DNA of 64,000 nt. Origin: Halostella salina. Its GTDB lineage: Archaea > Halobacteriota > Halobacteria > Halobacteriales > Natronoarchaeaceae. Shown piece by piece: positions 40,946 to 49,209 of the stretch. A model generated the notes under the pieces. The model was given only the letters and a program-made list of their open reading frames with translations, made no database searches and was not told where the DNA came from. The first letter of the stretch is position 1. Every line of letters starts with the position of its first letter. Where the stretch lies: the NCBI RefSeq assembly GCF_003675855.1, contig NZ_RCIH01000007.1, positions 1 through 64,000 on the forward strand, read 5' to 3'. Made by a program: the position numbers and the translations under genes.

Positions 40946-41206
40946 ATGTCAGAGAAGGTTTTCGACCGGGAGACCCTGCTCGACCTCACGGTGAACGTGA
41001 TCCCCCTCGGGATCATGCTGTTTTTCATCGGGGCGTTCACCTTCGCGAACCCCTTCGGCTGGGACGTGGTCTACTCGACGCTGCAGTTCGCCATCGTCGG
41101 GTCGATGATGGTGTTGCTCACGCTGCTGACGTACTGGTCCGGCAAGCTCATCTCCGAGGACGAGATGGCCCGCGAGGACGCGGCCGAGGACGCGAACGCG
41201 GAGTGA
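40946..41206 (+). CDS. Small membrane protein upstream of coxA (DUF6684-like)
   Basis: An 86-residue protein with two membrane helices, VNVIPLGIMLFFIGAFTFAN and LQFAIVGSMMVLLTLLTYWS, and an acidic tail EDEMAREDAAEDANAE. It resembles a family of small haloarchaeal proteins found beside oxidase genes. Start at ATG 40946 (MSEKVFDRETLLDL); the longer open frame upstream is not credible. Separated from coxA by 130 bp that hold a coxA promoter. Confidence 0.72.
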   Translation: MSEKVFDRETLLDLTVNVIPLGIMLFFIGAFTFANPFGWDVVYSTLQFAIVGSMMVLLTLLTYWSGKLISEDEMAREDAAEDANAE

Positions 41207-41305
41207 GCGACCGGCCGGGACCGACCGGCGATCCCGCCCGAACACGTACGGGGCAAACGCCGTTTAGGAAGGGTGTGAATCGCCCACCGAAAGTCGACCC
41301 GAACC

Positions 41306-41315
41306 TTTCTTTATC
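41306..41315 (+). promoter_or_regulatory. TATA box of coxA
   Basis: TTTCTTTATC, 22-31 nt before the coxA ATG at 41337; leaderless geometry. Confidence 0.55.
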
Positions 41316-41336
41316 CTGCAATCCCGAGCAACGCCT

Positions 41337-43148
41337 ATGGCAATCGAAGGGCAGTTAGCGCTGACGGTGCTGATGGGGGCCTTGCTTCTGGGGGTCGCCG
41401 TCTGGATCACGCGCCTCGAGAACTGGCGCTCGTACACGCCGCTCGCGGGCGGCGGTGCCGTCGGCGAGGAGACGGGATACGGACATCACGAGAAACCCGG
41501 CGGGCTCATCCGCTGGCTTACGACGGTCGACCACAAGGACATCGGCATCCTGTACGGAACGTACGCGCTGATCGCGTTCGTCTGGGGCGGGCTCGCCGCC
41601 GTCCTCATGCGGGCCGAACTGTCGACGGAGAGCATCGCCCTGTTGGGCAACACGCAGGTGTACAACGCCCTGCTGACGAGCCACGGGATCACGATGCTGT
41701 TCCTGTTCGGGACGCCGATCATCGCGGCCTTCGCGAACTACCTCGTGCCGCTGCTCATCGACGCGGACGACATGGCGTTCCCGCGGATCAACGCCATCGC
41801 GTTCTGGCTGCTCCCGCCCGGCGCACTGCTCATCTGGGGCGGCTTCTTCATCGCGCCGTTCACCGACGCGGTGTCGAACGCCGCCGCGACCTCCTGGACG
41901 ATGTATCCGCCGCTGTCGGTCGAGCAGACCAACCCCACCGTCGACCTGATGCTGCTCGGTCTCCACCTGACGGGCGTCTCGGCGACGATGGGCGCGATCA
42001 ACTTCATCGCGACCATCTTCACCGAGCGCGGCGAGGAGGTCGGCTGGTCGAACCTCGACATCTTCTCGTGGACGATCCTCACCCAGTCCGGCCTCATCCT
42101 CTTCGCGTTCCCCCTCCTGGGCAGCGCCATCGTGATGCTCCTGCTCGACCGGAACTTCGACACGATGTTCTTCGCCGTGGAAGGTGGTGGGACGATCCTC
42201 TGGCAACACCTGTTCTGGTTCTTCGGCCATCCGGAGGTGTACATCCTCGTCCTCCCGCCGATGGGCATCGTCAGCTACGTCCTCCCGCGCTTCGCGGGCC
42301 GGAAGCTGTTCGGCTTCAAGTTCGTCGTCTACTCCACGCTCGCCATCGGGGTGCTCTCCTTCGGCGTCTGGGCGCACCACATGTTCACGACGGGCATCGA
42401 CCCGCGGCTGCGGGCTAGCTTCATGGCGGTGTCGCTGGCCATCGCCATCCCGAGCGCGGTCAAGACGTTCAACTGGATCACGACGATGTGGAACGGCAGC
42501 ATCAAGCTGACCACGCCGATGCTGTTCTGTATCGGCTTCATCTCGAACTTCATCATCGGCGGCGTCACCGGGGTGTTCCTCGCGGCCATCCCGGTCGACC
42601 TGGTGCTCCACGACACGTACTACGTCGTCGGGCACTTCCACTACATCGTGATGGGTGCCATCTCCTTCGCCGGCTTCGCCGGCCTCTACTACTGGTACCC
42701 GATGTACACCGGCCGGATGTACCAGCGCACGCTCGGCAAGTGGCACTTCTGGCTCTCGATGATCGGCACCAACCTGACGTTCTTCGCCATGATCCTGCTG
42801 GGCTACGCCGGCTTCACGCGCCGGTACGCCACCTACTCCGGGATCACGGTCGGCCCCATCGAGATGATCACCATCCTGCACCAGCTCGCCACCGTCGGCG
42901 CGTTCATCCTGCTCATCGGGCAGATCATCTTCGTCTGGAACATGGTGAGCTCGTGGATCGACGGGCCGAAAGTCGAGGACGGTGACCCGTGGAACCTCAA
43001 GGAGAGCGGCGTCCACACCCGCGAGTGGACCTGGTTCGACCGCCAGCTCGACACCGCCCTCACGGACGGCGGCGACGAGGAGGAGGCGCTGCCGGACGGC
43101 GGGACGGAGTCGGTCGACGACGGCCGTACCGCGGACGACGAGACGTAG
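41337..43148 (+). CDS. coxA: Cytochrome c oxidase subunit I (A-type haem-copper oxidase)
   Basis: Catalytic subunit reducing O2 to water and pumping protons, 603 residues, twelve membrane helices. Low-spin haem ligand H116 (LLTSHGITML); CuB ligand and cross-linked Tyr in WFFGHPEVYILVLPP (H298, E300, Y302); CuB H347-H348 (WAHHMF); haem a3 and haem a ligands in TYYVVGHFHYIVMG. The HPEVYI glutamate is the A1-type D-channel acid, so this is not a ba3/B-type oxidase. An acidic C-terminal tail of about 60 residues is haloarchaeal. Subunits II and III are ~18 kb away. Confidence 0.95.
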   Translation: MAIEGQLALTVLMGALLLGVAVWITRLENWRSYTPLAGGGAVGEETGYGHHEKPGGLIRWLTTVDHKDIGILYGTYALIAFVWGGLAAVLMRAELSTESIALLGNTQVYNALLTSHGITMLFLFGTPIIAAFANYLVPLLIDADDMAFPRINAIAFWLLPPGALLIWGGFFIAPFTDAVSNAAATSWTMYPPLSVEQTNPTVDLMLLGLHLTGVSATMGAINFIATIFTERGEEVGWSNLDIFSWTILTQSGLILFAFPLLGSAIVMLLLDRNFDTMFFAVEGGGTILWQHLFWFFGHPEVYILVLPPMGIVSYVLPRFAGRKLFGFKFVVYSTLAIGVLSFGVWAHHMFTTGIDPRLRASFMAVSLAIAIPSAVKTFNWITTMWNGSIKLTTPMLFCIGFISNFIIGGVTGVFLAAIPVDLVLHDTYYVVGHFHYIVMGAISFAGFAGLYYWYPMYTGRMYQRTLGKWHFWLSMIGTNLTFFAMILLGYAGFTRRYATYSGITVGPIEMITILHQLATVGAFILLIGQIIFVWNMVSSWIDGPKVEDGDPWNLKESGVHTREWTWFDRQLDTALTDGGDEEEALPDGGTESVDDGRTADDET

Positions 43149-43209
43149 GCGGTCAGTTCGACGGCGCTTTTCGTTCGGTCGATACGACGTCGCGGGACGG
43201 CTTCCGTCC

Positions 43210-43296
43210 TCACCCCATCACGAGGACGATGCCCATCACGAACATCAACACGACGATACCCCCGAGGACGAGCCCCAGCAGTTCCTTCTCGCTCAT
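43210..43296 (-). CDS. 28-residue single-helix membrane protein beside coxA
   Basis: A complete ORF, MSEKELLGLVLGGIVVLMFV followed by MGIVLVMG, between coxA and the next gene. It has a charged N-terminus (SEKE) and a single hydrophobic helix, the layout of tiny oxidase-associated subunits. A GCTTTTG element at 43320-43326 lies 24-30 nt before its ATG. It is antisense in orientation to coxA (convergent) and divergent from the gene at 43355, sharing a ~58-bp promoter region. Not previously annotated length-wise by most gene finders; coding is inferred from composition, start context and promoter. Confidence 0.6.
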   Translation of the reverse strand: MSEKELLGLVLGGIVVLMFVMGIVLVMG

Positions 43297-43319
43297 ACTC
43301 GCGGTAGGACCGGAGAGCG

Positions 43320-43332
43320 CAAAAGCCTAACC
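43320..43332. promoter_or_regulatory. Bidirectional promoter of two tiny membrane protein genes
   Basis: Minus-strand GCTTTTG (43320-43326) precedes the 28-residue gene by 24-30 nt. Plus-strand GCCTAACC (43325-43332) precedes the ATG at 43355 by 23-30 nt. The two elements overlap. Confidence 0.4.
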
Positions 43333-43354
43333 GTTCCCGCCCCTAGCCGGGACC

Positions 43355-43627
43355 ATGTCGACGCTGCTGGATGAGCGGATCGGCGGAAAGCGGATGGTGA
43401 TCGGCATCTACACCGCCATCGTCGCGCTCGCCGCCGTCTTCGGCGCGATGGTTGGGCTGGTGCTGCCGGCAAAGGCAAACGCCCCCGAGACCGCCGGGTT
43501 CGGTCCGTTCGTCTTCGAGATCAACCCGCTGAACTTCGCGCTGTACGGGGCGATAAACATCGCGCTCGTCCTCGGCGCGCTCATCCTCCTGATGTCGGCC
43601 GTCTCGAACCGGTATCCCGACGCCTAA
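43355..43627 (+). CDS. Two-helix small membrane protein downstream of coxA
   Basis: A 90-residue protein with two membrane helices: VIGIYTAIVALAAVFGAMVG and ALYGAINIALVLGALILLMS, joined by a conserved-looking loop (APETAGFGPFVFEINPLN). It is one of several such genes around coxA. Its end overlaps the convergent acyl-CoA ligase gene by 4 nt. Role unknown; position suggests an oxidase accessory protein. Confidence 0.7.
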   Translation: MSTLLDERIGGKRMVIGIYTAIVALAAVFGAMVGLVLPAKANAPETAGFGPFVFEINPLNFALYGAINIALVLGALILLMSAVSNRYPDA

Positions 43628-45243
43628 CCCTGCCCGACCATCCCGTCCTCGTCGTCCCACTCCGACTCCCGGAGTTCGTACTTCTGGACCTTTCCGGTCG
43701 CGGTCGTCGGGAGTTCCTCGACGAACTCGAACCGGCGGACGACCTTGTACCCCGCGAGCCGTGACTCGCAGAACTCCCTGAGTTCGTCCGGCGAGACCGG
43801 CGGGTCGTCGGGGTCGTCGTTCGACGGGACGACGAACGCCTTGGGCGTCTCGCCCCACTGCTCGCTGGGGGCGGGGATGACCGCGACCTGCTGCACCGCG
43901 TCGTGGTCGTAGAGGGTGTCCTCGAGTTCGATGCTGGAGATGTTCTCCCCGCCCGAGATGATGATGTCCTTCTTCCGGTCCTTGATGGCCACCATGCCGT
44001 TGTCGTCGACGGTCGCCAGGTCGCCGGTGTGGTAGTACCCCTCGATCCGGTCCGTGAACGCTTCCTCGGTCGCCTCGGGCTTGTTCCAGTAGCGGTCCAT
44101 CACCTGATTGCCACGCACGACGACCTCGCCGATGGTCGCGTCGTCCCGGGGAACGTCATCGCCGTCCTCGTCGACGACGCGGACATCCGTGCCGAGATAG
44201 CCCAGCCCCTGCCGCTTTTTCACCTTGAACCGGGCGTCGCTGTCCGCGTCGAACAGCCGGCGGGCGTCGGAGGTGGTGATGAGCGGCCCGGTCTCGGTCG
44301 CGCCGTAGACGTGTTTCAGCCGCCAGCCGAACTCGTCCTCGACCGTGCGGATGGTCGCCTCCGGCGGGGCGCTGCCGGCGGTCGCGATCCGGACGTCGCA
44401 GTCGCCGGTGGTCGCGACGTCGCCGTCCCGCTGGTCGTAGTAGTCACAGAGCATGTTCAGCACGGTCGGCGCGCCACAGAGGTAGGACACGTCCTCGGCG
44501 ACGACGGTGTCGAATATCTCCCCGGCGTCGACGCCGCGGGTGCAGACGTGCGTCGCACCCATCCCGGTGACGGCGTAGATGTGTCCCCAGCCGTTGACGT
44601 GGAACATCGGCAGGGTCCAGAGGTAGACGTCGTCGTCCCTGAGCTCCTGATGGACGCTCACGAGGTAGGCGTGCAGCGTCTCGGTCCGGTGGGTCCGGAC
44701 GACGCCTTTCGGATCACCGGTCGTCCCGGAGGTGTAGTTGATGGTGATGTCGTCGTCCTCGCTCATCGCCGGGCGGTCGTAGTCGGTGCCGGCCGACTCG
44801 ACCACGTCGTCGAACGCCGCCCAGTCGCCGTCGACGGCGTCCGCGTCGTTGGTGACGAACGTCTCCGTGGGTACGTCGTCCCGGACGGCCTCGATCCGGT
44901 CGGCGTACTCGTGGTCGGCGTAGACGACGTCGACGCCCGCGTCCGTGAGGATGTACTCGAAGTCGTCCGGCACCAGCCGGTAGTTCAGCGGCGTGTGGAC
45001 CGCACCGACCTGCATGCTCCCGAAGGCGGCTTCGAGGTGGTAGTGCGTGTTCGGGTCCAGCACCGCCACGCGGTCGCCCTTCTCGACGCCCCGGTCCTGC
45101 AGGAAGGCGGCGAACCCGTCGGCTCGCTCGCCCAGTTCGTCGTAGCTGTACCGCTCCCCGGTCGTCGCGACGACGGCGTCCTGTTCCCCGTAGTGGCGGC
45201 GCGCGCGGTCGAGGAAGTCCGTAACCAGCAGTGGCTTTTCCAT
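43624..45243 (-). CDS. AMP-forming acyl-CoA ligase (fatty-acid/medium-chain type)
   Basis: Activates a carboxylic acid to its CoA ester via an acyl-AMP. The 539 residues belong to the ANL superfamily: the P-loop-like NYTSGTTGDPKGVVRTHRT, YGATETGPLIT, GYYHTGDLATVDDNGMVAIK, DRKKDIIISGGENISSIELE, and PTTATGKVQKYELR with the catalytic Lys near the C-terminus. The N-terminus MEKPLLVTDFLDRARRHYGE resembles medium-chain acyl-CoA synthetases. The start at 45243 has CTATTAT 26-32 nt upstream. Fits with the nearby beta-oxidation and methylmalonyl-CoA genes. Substrate chain length not determinable. Confidence 0.92.
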   Translation of the reverse strand: MEKPLLVTDFLDRARRHYGEQDAVVATTGERYSYDELGERADGFAAFLQDRGVEKGDRVAVLDPNTHYHLEAAFGSMQVGAVHTPLNYRLVPDDFEYILTDAGVDVVYADHEYADRIEAVRDDVPTETFVTNDADAVDGDWAAFDDVVESAGTDYDRPAMSEDDDITINYTSGTTGDPKGVVRTHRTETLHAYLVSVHQELRDDDVYLWTLPMFHVNGWGHIYAVTGMGATHVCTRGVDAGEIFDTVVAEDVSYLCGAPTVLNMLCDYYDQRDGDVATTGDCDVRIATAGSAPPEATIRTVEDEFGWRLKHVYGATETGPLITTSDARRLFDADSDARFKVKKRQGLGYLGTDVRVVDEDGDDVPRDDATIGEVVVRGNQVMDRYWNKPEATEEAFTDRIEGYYHTGDLATVDDNGMVAIKDRKKDIIISGGENISSIELEDTLYDHDAVQQVAVIPAPSEQWGETPKAFVVPSNDDPDDPPVSPDELREFCESRLAGYKVVRRFEFVEELPTTATGKVQKYELRESEWDDEDGMVGQG

Positions 45244-45268
45244 GGCGGTTCGCACGACGGGCGAAACC

Positions 45269-45275
45269 ATAATAG
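45269..45275 (-). promoter_or_regulatory. TATA box of acyl-CoA ligase
   Basis: Minus-strand CTATTAT, 26-32 nt before the ligase ATG. A 6-bp hairpin (45287-45292/45300-45305) just upstream on the minus strand could be a regulator site. Confidence 0.5.
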
Positions 45276-45387
45276 AAGTTATTGACGTTCCCGGGGACTG
45301 GGAACTCGGGTGACACGCCACCCGCACCCCGTGGGACCGGCGCGCCGCGACTCCCGGCGTCCTGAGCGCGTGGGAGTAGCTGTCCCG

Positions 45388-47088
45388 TCAGGCCATTCCG
45401 ACGGTCTCCCGGTAGGAGCCGTGGCGGGCCTCGAACACGTCCATGATCTCCCCCATCGTCGCGTACGCCTTCACCGCCCGGACCATCGGCGGCATCACGT
45501 TCTCGCCGGCGGCGATGGCGTCGTCGATGGCGGCGAGCGCGGCCTCAACGGCCTCGTCGTCGCGCTCCGCCTTCACGTCGGCGAGGCGCTCGCGCTGGCG
45601 CTCCTGAACCTCCTCGTCGACCTTGAGGATGTCGGGGCGGGTGTCCTCCTCGATCTCGTACTCGTTGACGCCGACGACGGTCTCCTCGCCGGCCTCGACG
45701 CGCTCCTGGTACTCGTAGGAGGCGTCCTGGATCTCCCGGTGGAAGTAGCCCGAGGAGATCCCCTCCAGCACGCCGTCGCGGACGGAGCCGTCGCCCATCT
45801 CCCTGATCTCCTCGATGTACGCCATCGCCTCCTCCTCCACGTCGTCGGTGAGGCTCTCGACGGCGAAGCTCCCGCCCAGGGGGTCGACGATGTCGGCCGC
45901 GCCGCTCTCCTCGGCGATGATCTGCTGGGTGCGCAGGGCGACGCGGACGGCCTCCTCGCTGGGGAGGGCGAGCGCCTCGTCGAAGCTGTTGGTGTGGAGG
46001 CTCTGGGTCCCGCCGAGCACGCCGGCCAGCGCCTGAATGGTGACGCGGACGACGTTGTTCAGCGGCTGCTGGGCCGTCAGCGACTGGCCGGCGGTCTGGG
46101 TGTGGAACTTGAGCTGTCGGGAGGCGTCGGCCTCCGCGCCGTACCACTCCTTCATGACGCGGGCGTAGATGCGCCGGGCGGCGCGGAACTTCGCCACCTC
46201 CTCGAAGAGGGAGTTGTGCGAGTTGAAGAAGAAGGACAGCTGTGGGGCGAATTCGTCGACGTCCAGCCCGCGGTCCAGACAGTCCTCGACGTACGCGAAG
46301 CCGTCGGCGAGGGTAAAGGCGAGTTCCTGGACGGCGGTCGACCCGGCCTCGCGGATGTGGTAGCCCGAGACGGAGATCGGCTTGAACTTCGGCGTCTCCT
46401 CGACGGCGAACTCGATGGTGTCGGTGACGATGTCGAGGCTCGGCTCCGGCGGGATCACCCACTCCTTCTGTGCGATGAACTCCTTCAGCATGTCGTTCTG
46501 GAGGGTGCCCCGTATCTTCTCGCGGGGGACGCCCTGCTGGTCGGCCAGCGCGACGTACATCGCGTAGATGACGGGCGCGGAGGGGTTGATCGTGAAGGAG
46601 GTCGACACCTCGCCCAGGTCGATCCCGTCGAACAGGATCTCCATGTCCCGGAGCGTGTCGACGGCGACGCCCTCCTTGCCGACCTCGCCGTCCGAGAGGG
46701 GGTCGTCCGAGTCCTTTCCCATCAGCGTCGGCATGTCGAACGCCGTCGAGAGCCCGGTCTGGCCCTCGTCGGTGAGGTAGTGGAACCGCTCGTTGGTCTC
46801 CTCGGCGGTGCCGAAGCCGGCGAACTGCCGCATCGTCCACGTCCGGCCGCGGTACATCGTCGGGTAGGGACCGCGGGTAAACGGCGGCTCGCCGGGGAAG
46901 CCGATATCCTCCTCGTAGTCGATGTCAGCCACGTCGTCGGGCGTGTAGAGGCGGTCGACCTCCATGTTCGACACCGTCGCGAAGCGGTCGCTGCGCTCGC
47001 CGTGGCGCTCCAGCGTCGGGTCGAGCGTCTCCGCCTCCCACCGCTCCTTGCCCTCCCGGATGGCCGCGAGATCGTCATCGTCGTACAT
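45388..47088 (-). CDS. mcmA1: Methylmalonyl-CoA mutase, large (catalytic) subunit
   Basis: Radical B12 enzyme isomerising methylmalonyl-CoA to succinyl-CoA; the TIM-barrel chain without the B12 domain, 566 residues. Substrate channel and active-site landmarks: GPYPTMYRGRTWTMRQFAGF, GLSTAFDMPTLMGKDSDDPL, FTINPSAPVIYAMYVALADQ, ISVSGYHIREAGSTAVQELA, LKFHTQTAGQSLTAQQPLNN and TQSLHTNSFDEALALPSEEA. The B12 partner subunit and MeaB are encoded at 36.4-37.9 kb. A CATTAAT box 26-32 nt before the ATG indicates its own leaderless transcript. Confidence 0.95.
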   Translation of the reverse strand: MYDDDDLAAIREGKERWEAETLDPTLERHGERSDRFATVSNMEVDRLYTPDDVADIDYEEDIGFPGEPPFTRGPYPTMYRGRTWTMRQFAGFGTAEETNERFHYLTDEGQTGLSTAFDMPTLMGKDSDDPLSDGEVGKEGVAVDTLRDMEILFDGIDLGEVSTSFTINPSAPVIYAMYVALADQQGVPREKIRGTLQNDMLKEFIAQKEWVIPPEPSLDIVTDTIEFAVEETPKFKPISVSGYHIREAGSTAVQELAFTLADGFAYVEDCLDRGLDVDEFAPQLSFFFNSHNSLFEEVAKFRAARRIYARVMKEWYGAEADASRQLKFHTQTAGQSLTAQQPLNNVVRVTIQALAGVLGGTQSLHTNSFDEALALPSEEAVRVALRTQQIIAEESGAADIVDPLGGSFAVESLTDDVEEEAMAYIEEIREMGDGSVRDGVLEGISSGYFHREIQDASYEYQERVEAGEETVVGVNEYEIEEDTRPDILKVDEEVQERQRERLADVKAERDDEAVEAALAAIDDAIAAGENVMPPMVRAVKAYATMGEIMDVFEARHGSYRETVGMA

Positions 47089-47113
47089 GAACGAAAATAT
47101 TGCCGGCGTGCCC

Positions 47114-47120
47114 ATTAATG
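47114..47120 (-). promoter_or_regulatory. TATA box of mcmA1
   Basis: Minus-strand CATTAAT, 26-32 nt before the mcmA1 ATG; a clear archaeal TATA spacing. Confidence 0.6.
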
Positions 47121-47152
47121 ATCCGGGTTCGGCGGCCGAACGGCGCGACCTC

Positions 47153-47231
47153 ATAGTGTTTGCTCTCACTGCTCACCGTGGTCGCCGGCACCCGCGGGCG
47201 ACCACCGGTACTTGGCGAGAGCAAACACTAT
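47153..47231. repeat. 79-bp element with perfect 15-bp terminal inverted repeats
   Basis: ATAGTGTTTGCTCTC (47153-47167) is exactly mirrored by GAGAGCAAACACTAT (47217-47231). Inside is a second stem, GGTCGCC...GGCGACC, with flanking partial pairing, so the whole element can fold into one long hairpin. Its right end abuts the stop codon of the ABC-2 permease gene and its left end lies about 30 bp upstream of the mcmA1 TATA box. No clear target-site duplication. It could be a terminator, a MITE-like element or a regulatory hairpin. Confidence 0.6.
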
Positions 47232-48046
47232 CAGTAATCCCCCATCACGCCGCGGCGGCGGGCGACCCCCGTGCAGTACGCGAAGACGGCGTAGCCGATC
47301 GCGGCGTAGCCGACGCCCGTCCCGACGAGGACGGCGAGGTTCGTCGCCGAGAACTCCCAGATGTGAACGCCGTCCCGCATCGCCGACTGGAGCATCGCGC
47401 TCCCCTGGGACAGCGGCAGGAAGCGAACCGCGCCGACCTCGGAGACCGGTGCGGCGATGAGGGCGATCAGCACGAACTGCATCAGCTGGGTGACGTTCTC
47501 GACCCGTTTGTACACCATCGCCAGCCCGGCGAAGACGAAGCCGATGCCGACGACGGAGGCGACGGCGAACACGCTGATCGGCACGACGGTCAGCAGGTCG
47601 ACCGCGAGCGTCCGGTCCGTCGTCAGCAGCATCAGCGCGAGCACGATCCCGCCCCAGACGAGGCTCTCGAGGACGTTCGCGACCACCTTCGCACCCATCA
47701 CCGTTCCGAAGCCGTACGGCGACATGTACAGCTGTTCGAGCGTCCCCCACTGGGACTCCCGCGTCACGTTCATCGCCAGCCCGAAGTACGCCGTCAGCGA
47801 CATCGTCCAGAGGAACCAGCCGACGACGAGCCCGTCCAGCGTCGACGACAGGCTCCCGACGCCGCCGACGCTGGACGCCGCTGCGCGCCCGCCGAAGAAG
47901 ATGACCGCGAAGAAGAGGTACACCGAAACGATCTGCGAGAGCGTGTTCACCGGGTAACGCACGAGCAGGAGCGCCTTCTTGACGAGGACGGCACGGAGGA
48001 GCGTAAGCCGGCCCGCGGTCGGACCGCTCACCGACGGTGTGCTCAC
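47231..48046 (-). CDS. ABC-2 type exporter, permease subunit (second system)
   Basis: A 271-residue membrane protein with six helices: FFAVIFFGGRAAASSVGG region, GWFLWTMSLTAYFGLAMNVT, ESQWGTLEQLYMSPYGFGTV (the ABC-2 loop), VFAVASVVGIGFVFAGLAMV, VENVTQLMQFVLIALIAAPV, and a C-terminal helix. The start is GTG 48046, overlapping the ATPase stop (GTGA), so the two are a pair. The stop codon touches the 79-bp inverted repeat. Confidence 0.85.
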   Translation of the reverse strand: MSTPSVSGPTAGRLTLLRAVLVKKALLLVRYPVNTLSQIVSVYLFFAVIFFGGRAAASSVGGVGSLSSTLDGLVVGWFLWTMSLTAYFGLAMNVTRESQWGTLEQLYMSPYGFGTVMGAKVVANVLESLVWGGIVLALMLLTTDRTLAVDLLTVVPISVFAVASVVGIGFVFAGLAMVYKRVENVTQLMQFVLIALIAAPVSEVGAVRFLPLSQGSAMLQSAMRDGVHIWEFSATNLAVLVGTGVGYAAIGYAVFAYCTGVARRRGVMGDY

Positions 48047-49098
48047 GAGCCGTCACCTCCGTTCGCGGCGGCCCCGTCGTCGCCGGTGACGCGCAGGAAC
48101 ACGTCCTCCAGATCCGGCTCGACCGCGTCCCACGACGCGACGGTGTGGCCGGCGTCACGGAGCGTGTCGACGAGCGCGTAGAACTCGTCGCCGGTCACCT
48201 GGGCGGAGAACCGCTCGCGCTCGCCCACGCGCTCGAACGCCTCGCCGCCGTAGCGGTCGCGCAGTTCCGTCCGGAGCGCCTCCGAGAGCGGCTCCGCGAC
48301 GGTGACCTCGTAGGCGCGCGTCCGGAAGAGGTCGAGCAGGTTCTCGACGGTGTCGTCCGCGACGATCCCGCCCTCGTTCATGATGATCACGCGGTCACAG
48401 ACCGCCTGCACCACGTCCATGTCGTGGCTGGAGAGGACGACCGTCGTCCCCTCGCGGTCGACCAGCCGGCGCAGCTCCCGCCGGAGCTCGACCGAACTCT
48501 CCACGTCCAGCCCGAGCGTCGGCTCGTCGAGAAACACCACGTCGCCGCCCCGGGCGAGCGTGGCCGCGAGCGACGTCTTCTGTTTCATCCCGCGCGAGAG
48601 GTCCCGAACCGGCTCGTCGGCCTTGTCCGCGAGCCCGAACTGCTCCAGCAGGGCGTCGTGGCGCTCCGCGAGTGCGGCCGGCTCACGGCCGCCGAGCGCG
48701 GCGAAAAACCGGAGGTTCTCCCGGACGGTGAGCCGCCAGTACACGTTGCGCGCGCCCTCCAGCATCGCGCCGGCGGTGCGGTACGCGGCCCGGCGGTTCG
48801 ACCCCACGTCGTGGCCCGAGAGCTGAACGGTGCCGTCGGTCGGCTCGATCAGCCCGAGCATCGACTTGATCGCCGTCGTCTTCCCCGCGCCGTTCGGCCC
48901 GAGGATACCGACGGCGGTGCCCGGTTCCACATCGAAACTGATCCCGTCAACGGCCCGCACGGCGGCGTCGCCGTCGCCGTACACCTTCGTCAGGTCCCGC
49001 ACCGAGAGGGCGGCGTCCGTCGACTCGTCCGCGTAGCTATCCGCGCCGTCGCTGTCGGCGGCGCGGTTGTCGGTTCCCTGGAGAGCTTCGCTCGGCAT
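48043..49098 (-). CDS. ABC-2 type exporter, ATP-binding subunit (second system)
   Basis: A 351-residue ATPase: Walker A GPNGAGKTTAIKSMLGL, a slightly degenerate signature RDLSRGMKQKTSLAATLA, Walker B GDVVFLDEPTLGLDV, H-loop LSSHDMDVVQAVC, and the usual C-terminal regulatory tail of about 80 residues. The start 49098 is preferred over the ATG at 49146 because GGTTAATT lies 24-31 nt upstream of 49098. The N-terminus (PSEALQGTDNRAADSDGADS) is a disordered acidic leader. Divergent from an ArsR-like regulator that may control it. Confidence 0.88.
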   Translation of the reverse strand: MPSEALQGTDNRAADSDGADSYADESTDAALSVRDLTKVYGDGDAAVRAVDGISFDVEPGTAVGILGPNGAGKTTAIKSMLGLIEPTDGTVQLSGHDVGSNRRAAYRTAGAMLEGARNVYWRLTVRENLRFFAALGGREPAALAERHDALLEQFGLADKADEPVRDLSRGMKQKTSLAATLARGGDVVFLDEPTLGLDVESSVELRRELRRLVDREGTTVVLSSHDMDVVQAVCDRVIIMNEGGIVADDTVENLLDLFRTRAYEVTVAEPLSEALRTELRDRYGGEAFERVGERERFSAQVTGDEFYALVDTLRDAGHTVASWDAVEPDLEDVFLRVTGDDGAAANGGDGS

Positions 49099-49121
49099 GG
49101 CTCCCACTGGTTCGGGGAGGC

Positions 49122-49129
49122 AATTAACC
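49122..49129 (-). promoter_or_regulatory. TATA box of second ABC-2 exporter
   Basis: Minus-strand GGTTAATT, 24-31 nt before ATG 49098. Confidence 0.55.
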
Positions 49130-49209
49130 GTTTCCAGAACGGTCATTCAGTTACTGTTCTGACAACTGTGGCCGGAACCGAAATGTGCGGGGCGACCGAC
49201 CACGCCAGC

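Noticed and set aside
45310-47118. A 602-residue plus-strand open frame
   Set aside because: Exact antisense of methylmalonyl-CoA mutase; no start context or domain.
47153-47231. A complete insertion sequence
   Set aside because: Only 79 bp, no transposase frame and no clear target duplication; kept as an inverted-repeat element.
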